A stretch of DNA of 64,000 nucleotides, from the NCBI GenBank assembly GCA_963921195.1, contig OY992537.1, positions 50,926,313-50,990,312 on the forward strand. Reading direction: 5' to 3'. Of this stretch, positions 45,401-54,700 are shown piece by piece. The translations under genes were made by a program, and so were the position numbers. The notes below the pieces were generated by a model. That model worked only from the letters and a program-made list of their open reading frames with translations. It had not been told where the DNA came from and searched no databases. Position 1 is the first letter of the stretch. Each line of letters opens with the position of its first letter. Origin of the DNA: Pegoplata infirma (Eukaryota; Arthropoda; Insecta; Diptera; Anthomyiidae).

Positions 45401-46771
45401 TGATGAAGAACATTTAATTTCAAAGTTTAACTTGCCAAACCAGTCCAGACCCAAAATATTTGTTGCGGCTTCGCTGTCGACCACATAAAGAGGTAATTCT
45501 ACAGGAACATTATTCCATACAACACAAACGTTAGAAAACCCTTTAAGTGGAAGAAGATTACCACCATAAGTTTTTAACATTTTCCGAGTTGGTTCACATT
45601 TTGGGTTTCCCAATTTTTTAAAAGTTGACAACCCAATTAAGGAACAAGTCGCTCCAGTGTCTACTTGAAAAGAACAGTCTATGCCATTAACATTAATATT
45701 CACGAAGATCTTATTGTTATCAGTCAGGTTTGTGTTGAAAATTTCTTCATCTGACGGTTCAACAATTTCTGCCAGTCCAATAGAGTCAAATGATTCATCA
45801 TTAAGTGATACTGAATTTACATTACCTTGACTTTTTTGTTTAAAATGGTTTTTCCTAGAGGAATTTGATGTACCACGAGAATTATCTTTAGACATGCACA
45901 CACTAGAGATATGCCCAGACTTTGAACATACATTGCATATAGATTTATTTTTATAATGAAAACAATCTTTTCGATTATGAGTTTTTTCGCACGAAGGACA
46001 CGATCGTAGTTTACCATCATCAAAATTTTTATTTTGGTTCTTATTAGAATATCGAAAGTTTCTTGAATGTTGAACTGCAAAAGCTTCTGCATTATCCTCG
46101 CCTTTTAATTCTAAGCAAGTGTTGACCGTTGACTCATAGATGTAAGCTATTTGAAGAACTTCTTCTAACGAAGGGTTGGGTTTTTGTAAAGCTGCAGATC
46201 GAACTTTATCATGAGGTGTGTGAATTACCAACATATCACGGATTTTATTATCTACATATGAGTGTGAACAACCAGTTTTCTCGCACTGAAACATACATTC
46301 CTTTGCCGCTCCTCTAAGGTCAGCTACCCAATCTGCATAGGTTTGATTATGTTTCATTGTTGTTTTATAAAATTTAAATCTAGCAGCAAGAATATGTTGC
46401 TTTTTGATGAAATGATCATTTAATTTTTCAATTATATCTTTGTAACCTTGCTCTTCAACTTTGCCATCAAAACTTTTCTGAAGAAGTTCGAGCGACTCAC
46501 CACCAACCCAGCTTAGTAAACATGCTCTCTTTATTTCATCAGTTTTTATGCCATTTGCAACAAAATGTTGCTCTAATTGTAAAAAATATGTGGACCAGTT
46601 ATCCATTGACTTCGAAAACATTCTAAAAGAAGAAACAGCAGATGTTTGAGATACTGCTGGTTGTAAAAGTCTGGACATTCTTTGTTGATTTTCTTCCATC
46701 AATTGATTTATGAATTGTTGATTTGACAACTGCAAGTGTTGCAAAAACTGTTGCAAGCCTTGTGCATCCAT
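42488..46771 (-). CDS. Gag-Pol polyprotein of the Mag-like retrotransposon (1427 aa)
   Basis: Single intact frame; I chose ATG 46771 (MDAQGLQQF), 30 bases after the primer site, rather than an upstream ATG inside the LTR. Residues 1-250: Gln-rich start and capsid-like Gag. 258-292: zinc-binding motifs, including CNVCSKSGHISSVC. About 365-445: aspartic protease (VDTGAT; ILGLDW). About 500-690: reverse transcriptase with YLDD at 662-665. About 805-930: RNase H (ATDASKSG, TTDHQAL). About 1035-1300: integrase with HHCC (H1040, H1043, C1073, C1076) and D1103, D1157, E1193. No chromodomain is evident; the C-terminus is basic (RRSTRTRKKPKRFD). No frameshift separates gag from pol, so stoichiometry must be set by another route. 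All catalytic residues visible are in place. Confidence 0.95.
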   Translation of the reverse strand: MDAQGLQQFLQHLQLSNQQFINQLMEENQQRMSRLLQPAVSQTSAVSSFRMFSKSMDNWSTYFLQLEQHFVANGIKTDEIKRACLLSWVGGESLELLQKSFDGKVEEQGYKDIIEKLNDHFIKKQHILAARFKFYKTTMKHNQTYADWVADLRGAAKECMFQCEKTGCSHSYVDNKIRDMLVIHTPHDKVRSAALQKPNPSLEEVLQIAYIYESTVNTCLELKGEDNAEAFAVQHSRNFRYSNKNQNKNFDDGKLRSCPSCEKTHNRKDCFHYKNKSICNVCSKSGHISSVCMSKDNSRGTSNSSRKNHFKQKSQGNVNSVSLNDESFDSIGLAEIVEPSDEEIFNTNLTDNNKIFVNINVNGIDCSFQVDTGATCSLIGLSTFKKLGNPKCEPTRKMLKTYGGNLLPLKGFSNVCVVWNNVPVELPLYVVDSEAATNILGLDWFGKLNFEIKCSSSTNQCNSSDISSAQKNLSESLQNITNSHDIIFSETLGMCTTFKAEIKLKSNAQPKFFRPYNIPFGQHEAVRVELERLTSLGVIKPIKSSEWAAPIVVVKKPDGRLRICADFKVTLNSQIEIERYPIPRIEELFHKLQGGQLFSKIDLSDAYLQIVLSEESKKLMVVNTPFGLFQYQRMPFGISSAPGIFQRFMEEVISGIPGCAVYLDDIIVTGRTDEEHINNVKAIFERLEYHGLRCKKEKCCFAQSKIEYIGHIIDSNGIMPSEKRVDAIRLMPHPENLKELEAFIGKLNYYNKFIPNFSTKAAPLNELRKNNVKFVWGPKQEEAFLSLKAAIIEVSNLVHYDENLPIILATDASKSGIGAVLSHRYPDGTEKPISFASKTLNSSQYRYSQIEKEALAIIFGVTRFHQYIYGRHFELTTDHQALTTLFHPHKKLPVMTLHRLQRWAIVLQSYDYNIRYKNTTHHANADALSRLPIGEDIEFDNQEKFMLDIENIYESTVNDFPVDATVVAEHTKQDPILKLVSQYITEGWPDHIQKLEGNLQPYFSRRLSLSVQNGVILLHTEYTRVVIPLSLRQQVLQMIHEGHWGKSRMKQVARRYVWFPKMDDAIDNISNGCTTCQESGSNPKQEFSSWPEATQPWERVHIDFAGPFFSQMWLILVDSFSRFPYVKGMSTATSSTTIHALQDIFSIEGLPTTIVSDNGGQFTSKEFKEFCQRNAIEHITSAPFHPSSNGLAERTVRTFKESFKKIMTDQQDKNRAVFKFLSTYRSTPNTLTGKSPSELLHGRQPRTILSALFPSKHLKKENQAKFKIKDFVYARNFAGRKKWIEGVVINIVGNMMYTIETNFGSIRRHQNQLKIRMAPSSKQSSIEKDIEIDFPNTLPVGTNNLLTEVTNSVPNDLSAGNRDLSDMSLPQSTTPESYILPCQQRPLSPQTQPMDTSNQQANDTIQSETYWRRSTRTRKKPKRFDPY

Positions 46772-46800
46772 ATCGCGTAGATTTTTTTTTTGTTTACAGA

Positions 46801-46810
46801 CTCGTCGCCA
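46801..46810 (-). promoter_or_regulatory. Primer-binding site (tRNA-Ser type)
   Basis: Reads TGGCGACGAG on the element strand, three bases inside the 5' LTR. It is complementary to the CTCGTCG + CCA 3' end of tRNA-Ser(GCT) over 10 bases; the match stops after that. The tRNA assignment is from memory of that tRNA end. Confidence 0.7.
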
Positions 46811-46813
46811 AAA

Positions 46814-46989
46814 TGTTGTATTTATTTTTCGAAATAAAATAAATATGAATTTATAAAAAAAAGGCAATTCAACAATCTTTATTACAAATCCAAAAATTAC
46901 TGAATGAAAATTATTGAAAAACAAAATAACAAAAGACAACCTGATCTAGTTTTATAAAATAGAAATTGATTTTAAAACAGGTTACCACA
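46814..46989 (-). repeat. 5' LTR of the Mag-like element
   Basis: 176 bp. On the minus strand it begins TGTGGTAACC and ends AATACAACA. It should contain promoter and start signals; a minus-strand AATAAAGATTG word within it could serve as polyadenylation signal. Identical by eye to 42301-42476. Confidence 0.92.
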
Positions 46990-46994
46990 AAGGG

Positions 46995-48204
46995 TTTGAA
47001 TATAGGCCCTCAATATGTTAGTTGTTTTGAATACAAATGTACATAAGTTGTTTTTACTTTTTCTGTTAAAATAACTAACATTGTTAGTTGTTTTAGATTC
47101 TGAGACATTTTTCGTATAGAAAAGAAAAAGTCTCAGATTCTTAGATTCTGAAATATTTTTTGTATAGAAAAAGTTCAAGATTCTGAAACATTTCTCAGAC
47201 TCCGAGACATTTTTTGGATAAAAAGTCTAAAATTTTTTGTGCGTATTATGAAATAGCCAGAATGTAAATAATTCGTTTTTATTTTGTTATTCGTTTAAAA
47301 CCTAATACGAATCTTAGTATTGGTAACGATATTTCAAAAATGTTTTTAACCAAGGTAAATTTATCAAAGATTATAAATAATAAAGATACAGCAATGGGGA
47401 CCGTTGCTAGAATTCGAACAGGTAGTTCGAAAATATCGAATGTGTCTTTCGAAATTTTTTAAATTTTTTTTAACGGAAAATAGTGTTTTGAAAGGCTTGC
47501 TGTCCGTAACAAAAATTAGAAAAGTTTTAATTTCCGTAATAAACAGAATCTAATCAACAAAAGAAGTAGTAGGATGGAAGGAGATTTTTCGTATGTGTTT
47601 CTATTTCAGTGGGTTTTGTGGAGGGTATAAAAAAATAATTATTAAATTTAAAATTTAAAGTTGAATTTCATGTTAAAACTTAACGGTGGTGTTAAATACA
47701 ACACTGTTTTTCTGAATGCAACTGATTTCGAAAATGGAACAGCTGTCAGACGTTCGATAAAAGAGAAATTTCGAAATTATAAAACGGTTGATTTTAATGG
47801 GTAAATAAAAAAAGCGCTTCAATACAAAATAAAAGATTAAATTACACAAAATATTCAACAACTTGTAAGTAAATTTAATTTACTTTATAACACGCTTTAA
47901 AATGAACTTAATACTCACTTTAAAACACTTCTTTTAATTATTTTTTTATTTAAAAATATGAATGCCTTTAAAAAATCGCTAAAACGTTTTTAACGCCGTT
48001 AATAATTTTATACACTGACATTGTTATCTATCTTCGCTCTCTTTGTAAAAAAATCTTTCTCTCTTGAACGTGGTTGTCAAATGAAATCTTTTGACGTATT
48101 GTGCAACTAATTTTTTTCACCATCAAAGTAAATTTCCATTCTTTTTTTAAAAATTCTTTAAAATTTTCAATTAAAAATAAACAAATATTAAGAAAAATTC
48201 ATAC
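46995..48204. repeat. Repeat fragments, no gene
   Basis: A 35-bp minisatellite piece (TTCTGAGACATTTTTCG, about 47090-47220), a partial mini-me-like end (GTGGAGGGTATAAAAAA at about 47618-47636), then A/T-rich sequence. No supported exon. Confidence 0.45.
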
Positions 48205-48226
48205 CATCATCTAAACCACGTTTCAT
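48205..48226 (-). CDS. Candidate first coding exon (dynein or an unknown divergent gene)
   Basis: Minus strand: ACAACA-ATG context, seven codons (MKRGLDD) plus one base, then a donor-like GTATGA at 48204. The leftover single base is exactly the phase needed by dynein exon A (31640), which starts with two bases of a split codon. That phase match has a one-in-three chance of arising at random, and no homology is available for so short a peptide. It would make a 16.6-kb first intron. It may equally start another gene or be chance. Confidence 0.25.
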
Positions 48227-48616
48227 TGTTGTAAAATCATTTAAAATATATTAAAGTTTTATATAAATCAGTTTGTAAATAACGTGAACAAATATTTCTT
48301 TTTGTTAAATCAATCACTATCACTTTTATGGGAGGATTGGAATATTAGCGGCTTCCAAAGAAATTCTTTTTAATGCGCTTAGTAAAAATTGATTTATCTT
48401 CTTTAATATTGGCAGACAACTGAAATTTATATTTTGTGTAGTTTTCCCATTTCTTAAAATTCTTATTGTCATTTTATAAACAAATCAATTTCATATATTT
48501 TTTGGTTTCCTAGGTGCTGGAAAATTTTTAAATACCTTTAGTGCTGCATTTAAGGGAAGAATCAACAAGTTTTATTATACAAGACAACAGGAGTAACCAT
48601 AACAAAGAAAATAAAC
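48227..48616. promoter_or_regulatory. Upstream region of EF-Ts (possible divergent promoter)
   Basis: 390 bp between the candidate minus-strand exon and the EF-Ts start. A/T-rich; no repeat family recognised. It must hold the EF-Ts promoter and 5' UTR, but no clear TATA box or initiator stands out. Confidence 0.35.
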
Positions 48617-48772
48617 ATGATTTTCCAACAATTTACAAGATTTTTACATACCACCCGCATTGTCTATGCCGGGGCAGAAAAAAGTGCATTGGCTGCATTA
48701 AGGAAAAAGACCGGTTACACTTTTGCCAATTGCAAAAAGGCTTTGGAAATGCATAATAATGATATTAATTTG
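48617..48772 (+). CDS. mEFTs: EF-Ts exon 1
   Basis: 52 codons from ATG 48617 to NNDINL; donor GTAAGA at 48773. Encodes the targeting peptide and most of the UBA-like domain ([13 protein letters not shown]). Confidence 0.93.
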
Positions 48773-51700
48773 GTAAGATTTTTAAACAAAAGATTATTTT
48801 TATTTTTGTAAAAACTGCAGTTTAAGGGACGCATGAATGTTAAAATTGACCACCAACTTTAAAATTTAAAAAAGAAGCCTTAAAGCGCCCATCAGACGGC
48901 AGACAAATCTTACAATTTGTTTAACGACCAAAAAATGGTTTTCAATTACATTAGCTAACATGTCAACCAATTTGTCTTCCAACCGCTCATTTTTTTATAA
49001 AAATATTTGCGGACAAACATTCGAACACGTATTATTAATAAGGCGGTTGGATGGAATAAAATTACACTCAAGAACAAGTTGTACAACTTGTTAGCCGACC
49101 AGCCAAAATATCAAAAAAATTTGATATTTTCAACGGTTGGTTGACAAGTTGTACAACCTGCCATTACACGAGAAATTTGCATTCGGTCGTTAGATAAATT
49201 GTAAGATTTGTCTGCCGTCTGATGGCCGCTTTAGAGCCCCTTATCACTTCTTAAAGAACACAATTACAAACAAGTATAAGGGGCGTTAGGGGACACCTTT
49301 TTATTCCTCCCAGTCTTGGTCCCGTATTCTCTGACTGTTGAAATGGCTATCAAAACCAAAATATTGCACAGATCTGACTGAAACTTAACATATTTTGTTT
49401 TTGTTGCTTCGAGAAGTTTTTTTATTGCTTTTAAACGATATCGGCTTTGCGGTTCAAAATTTATCACCGAAAATGTAAGGACATCTCGAAAATTTAGGTA
49501 CATTCTACATAACCTAAAAATGTAAAATACATTAATTAGGCTGTATGTGTACAGAATTGGATACCGAATAGTATTTAAACAAGTACAAAAATATTTTTTT
49601 ATCCCAATAATTTTTTCCATAATTTTTTTTTCACTAAAAATTATTTTTTTTTCACGATTTTTTTTTCAAAAAATTTTTTCTTTGAATTAATTTTTTTTAC
49701 TAATTTTTTTACATTGTTTTAGTTCGTAAAAGATCAATTGAGGACGTTCATAACAAAACGCGCCAATTCCACTTTTTGAGTTTTTTGTTTTTTTGACTGA
49801 ATACTATTCTACACATTAACATCTATGTAACCATTTCCAAAAAACATCCCAAAGCTCAATATTTGCACAGCAATTCACTACTGACTTTAATTACCCGCTG
49901 TCTACACCTGGGAGAAACACTGAGATATTTGTATTAAGAAACGTCAAAATCAATCGCAAAGAAATTATTCTCAGGTGTGGACTAAATATTAGTCTCAGTA
50001 TTTGATCTCATCAGATAGTTGTTATGAGAAATCTCATGACAACAATCTCATGAGATCAAGTGTCAAATTCACTTATATTTATATGTTTACAATTGTTTTT
50101 TTGGGATAAATGGCGTCGGAAAAAGGAAAAATAAAATAAAACAATTAAAAATAAGTGTATAAACAAATGTATGTGCTTAAATAATAGATTGTACATATAT
50201 TTATGATAAAAAACATACATAGTTATTCCACGGCTGATTGCAAATTATGAAATTTCATAAGAATAATTGCAGCTCGTTTTCCACACCACTTGATATTGAG
50301 ATAAATATTGAAATTTCCCAACTGTTTCTCTGCCGACGTTATCTCTGCTTTCATGAAAAACTTCTCCCACGTGTAGATGGTGCGTTATGAAACATCCCAA
50401 TGCTCAGTACTTACACTCATACTCAGTACTGACTTTGTTTACATTTATGCGTTTATCTAAAAAACTGTTAAAGTGGAATTGGTGCATTTTGTTATGAACC
50501 TCCTCAATTGAACTTGATCAGTTGATATTTTTCGAGTTTCAATTGGAATCTTTGAATTACAATTGATCTGTTACAACAAACAATTGAAATCTTTGAATTA
50601 GAATTGATCTTAAACGAATTAGAATTAATCTTTTTTGAATTAAAATTGATCTTTTTCGAATTGAAATTAATCGTTTTCAATTGATCTTTTACGAATTTTC
50701 GAAATCTGACCAGGGGAAAAATTCCGCCTTGAAGAACTAACCCAACCTCTTTAAATCGCCATTTCTCTGTCCTTCCGTTTTTACTTATGTAAATATTGGT
50801 CTTAGACCCCATATAAATTATATATATTATTGATTAGAGATCGGCTCTTAAGACAGTCTATTGTTGTCCGTTTCTCTGACTGTTGAAATGGCTATCAAGA
50901 CCAAAATATTGCACAGATCTGACTGAAATTTAACATATTTTCTTTTTGTTGCTTCGAGAAGTTTTTTTATTGCTTTTAAACGATATCGGTTTTGCGGTTT
51001 AAAAGTTATCACCGAAAATGTAAGGACACCTCGAAAATTTAGGTACATTCTAACCTAAAAATGCATTCATAACCTAAAAATGCAAAATACATTAATTAGG
51101 CTGTATGTGTACAGAATTGGATACCGAATAGTATTTAAACAAGTACAAAAATAATTTTTTATCCCAGTAATTTTTTCCATAAATTATTTTTCATCAAAAA
51201 TAATTTTTTCCGCGGATTTTTTTTCAAAAAATTTTTTACTTTAAATTAATTTCTTTTACCAAAAAAAAATGTTGAACTATTTTTTTACATTGTGGAGGGT
51301 AGCTATATATTCTGCAAAGCCGAAATTTTTACTTTTGGTATTCCATTTACAGATGTAATTCGTTTAAGAGTAATTGTAATTCGAAGATTATATTTTTAAT
51401 TGAATGATTCCATTTGTAATACGGTAATTCCAATTGCAATTTCAAAAGCTACTTCTGATTTAAAAACTCCATTTAAAATTCTTATTTTCCAATTGTAATT
51501 CGAGGATTTCTAATTCAAAAATATCGTTCGTAAAAGATCAATTTTGATTCTTAAAAGATCAATTTTAGTTCGTAAAAGATCAATTGAACTTGATCAGTTG
51601 ATATTTTTCGAGTTTCAATTGGAATCTTCGAATTAAAATTGATCTGTTACAAAAAACAATTGAAATCTTTGAATTAGAATTGATCTTAGGTTAGGTTGGA

Positions 51701-54700
51701 TGGGCGTTCGCCAATTTGGCGAATTCACTCGTAGGCCATAAGGCCCATTGTGATTCCCCTAAAGTTGTTTCCCTACTCCCCCCTGATATACAAAAATTTC
51801 TACCTTTCAAACCACCCCGATTCCCTAAGATATTCCGCTAGAGATGTCAGTGGGACACTGTTTAGGCAATCCAGGTCATCAAAAAATCGTTGTCCCAAAT
51901 ACTTAAGACGACGTTTCATCAGTCCCCGACACTCGCACAAGTGCTTCACTGACTCCTCCTCCTCCACTACCCCACAACTTCTGCAAAAGTTCCTATCAGG
52001 AATTCCCATACGAGCGGCCATTCGGCCGATTATACAGTGTCCTGTTAGTACTCCTACTAATAGGCTAACCGTCCGTTTGCCAAAGGTGAGAAGACTTTTT
52101 GTCCTCTTAGGATCCGGCAGTGGCCACATGGTTCGAGATATCCTTCACGTGGTCAGTGATATCCACCTATCCCTCATCCTTTTTTCCGATATCCTATCAA
52201 TTTCGTTCATCAACTCCACTATAGGAATCGAGATATTAGGTTCGATACGTTCCCCCACCGACTCAGAGCCATTTCTTGCACATTCGTCAGCTAATTCGTA
52301 ACCATGATCTTAAACGAATTAGAATTAATCTTTTTTGAATTAAAATTGATCTTTTTCGAATTGAAATTAATCGTTTTCAATTGATCTTTTATGAATTACA
52401 ATTGATATTTTAAAATTTTCTAAATATATTTAAAAATTGTCCAAATTAATTTTAAAATTGTCCAAATGTATTTTAAAAATGTATTTTGAAATTGTCCAAA
52501 TGTATTTTAAAATTGTCCAAATATAGTTTAAAATTTTCCAAATGTATTTTCAAATTGTCCAATTGTATTTTAAAATTTTCCAAATTTATTTTCAAAATTT
52601 TCAAATGTATTTAAATATTCTACATAGAATTATACATAGAACTAGCTGAAGCGCCCGGCGAAATAGCTTCTCCTCGGCGCCATCTATAGGGTCCATTCAT
52701 ACATACTAATTTTTTCATGACGAAACATACATACTTTCTGAATTGCCGTAATATTTCACTCTAATGAAGAATTTTGTTAATAACTTCACCCAAGCGCCAT
52801 CTACCGGGTTCAAATATCAGGAAACTTAATAAATATATCTTGTGAATTTTAACCAAATTGCAAACAACAGCGCTACCTATCGGGTCCAAATTTTATCAGT
52901 AAACTTATTTTTCTTTAAAATATATATTTCGTTAATTTCAGCCAAATCATACCTTAAATAGCAAAAATTAAAATATGTCCAAATTTAGTGTCAATCGATC
53001 CAGCGGTTCTTAAGTTTTAGTAACACGTACCCCGCACAAACATTTTTATATATTAAGATATTTTAAAATATTAAATAATTTTAAGTCCAATTTTTGAATC
53101 CTTAAATATTTTTTTATACCCTCCACTCTAGTGATAGAAATATTGGTCTAGGACCCCATAAAGTATATATATTTATGATCCTCGATCGATTTTAAGTCGA
53201 TCTAGCGATGTCCGTCCGTCCGTCTGTCTGTCCGTAGAAAACACGCTAACTTTTGAAAGACTTTACAGAGGCTACTGAAGTTTGGCATATATGTTTGTTA
53301 TTTACCTGGTCAGGTTGGTATTGCAATCCAGCCAAATCGGTCCAGTGGTTCAAAAGTTATGAGCAAAAGAGTAAATTTCGGCAAGGGTGTTTCGCGAATT
53401 TACGAGATAAAAAACACGATAACTTTCGATAGACAATAATGAGACTACTGAAGCATGACATGTATCTTTGCTGTTCCCCGGGTCTGTTTGGTATTAAATT
53501 TCAGCTCAATCGGTCCAGTGGTTCAAAAGTTATAAGCAAAACCCTGAATTTCAGAATTGTTTCATCTAAAATGCCACGTGTTTTAACAAGTTTTAAAAGC
53601 ATTGGTGGTAACTAGAGATGGGGGCGTGAGTGAATTTTGACTCACGCACGCTCACAAAATAAAAATAGTGCTCACGCACGATCACGCACGAAATTATTTT
53701 TGCTGCTCACGTTCACGCACGCTCACGTGAGTAACTAAAATTTTTCTCACGCTCACGAAATAATCACGCTAACGAAGACTCACGAAATTAAAATTAACAA
53801 ATTTTTATTTTACGTTTTTCGATTGCTTGCTCAAAAAGTATTGATTTTCCTTAAAACAATAATAAAAATTTATTTAAATCACAATTTTGTATTAATTACC
53901 GTCTTAAGTCGATATAATGACGATTTTTTTACTTGTTTTTTGTTTCAAACAGCACAAAACAATCACGAGAACTCACGAAACAAAAGTTACTCACGCACGC
54001 TCACGCACGAAACTATTTTTTTTAATCACGTGCACTCACGATCACGTGAGTAAAAATAAATTTCACTCACGATCACGCGTGATTCACGCGTGAATCACGT
54101 GAATCACGAAAAATTCGTGTCACGCGCGCATCTCTAGTGGTAACTAAACAATGCTTTTCAAACTTGTTTAATTTTGAAGATTTGCTTTTTAAACTTGTTT
54201 AGTTTTAAAAGCATTGGTAACTTAAAAATTACATTCGAAAAAAATTTTACACTCAAAAAAAGTTTTACACTCAAAAAAAATTTTACACTCAAAAAAAAAA
54301 TTTACACAAAAAAAAATTGTTTTTTTTTTTACAAAAATTACAATATTTGGTGTACATACGTACGTGCGTGCATTCACTCAGAAATATTTTTACAGTAAAA
54401 AAACATTACACTCGAAAAAAATTTTACACTCAAAAAAAAAATTAGTAATTTTTCTTTAAAAAAAAAAATGACAAAAAGAGTTTTTTACTCAAAACAAAAT
54501 ATTTCTAATCAAAATTGTTAATTTTTTCACGTTAAAAAATGTGCTACCCTTTAAAAAAAATGCATTGTGGAGGGTATTCATAGATTCGGCAAAGTTGAAT
54601 TTAACATTTCTACTTGTTTCTTTTTAGGCTGAAAAATGGTTAAATGAACAAGCACAAAGTCTTGGCTGGTCCAAGGCTACAAAATTAGCGGAAAGAGCCA

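Larger units (their letters stand above)
42301..46989 (-). mobile_element. Complete Mag-like Ty3/Gypsy LTR retrotransposon
   Basis: 4689 bp bounded by two 176-bp LTRs (TG...CA) that I read as identical, flanked by a 5-bp duplication AAGGG (42296-42300, 46990-46994). One uninterrupted frame encodes gag-pol. The primer-binding site fits tRNA-Ser; short LTRs, Ser-tRNA priming and lack of an env gene fit the Mag lineage. No second or env-like frame is present. Identical LTRs mean a very recent insertion. Confidence 0.95.

Noticed and set aside
46772..46939. Upstream ATG adding 56 residues to the Mag-like polyprotein
   Set aside because: It would start inside the 5' LTR and translate the primer-binding site; the ATG at 46771 is just after the primer site and begins Gag-like sequence.
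51750..52301. 183-codon plus-strand frame
   Set aside because: Antisense shadow of the truncated LINE whose RNase H/CCHC coding strand is minus.
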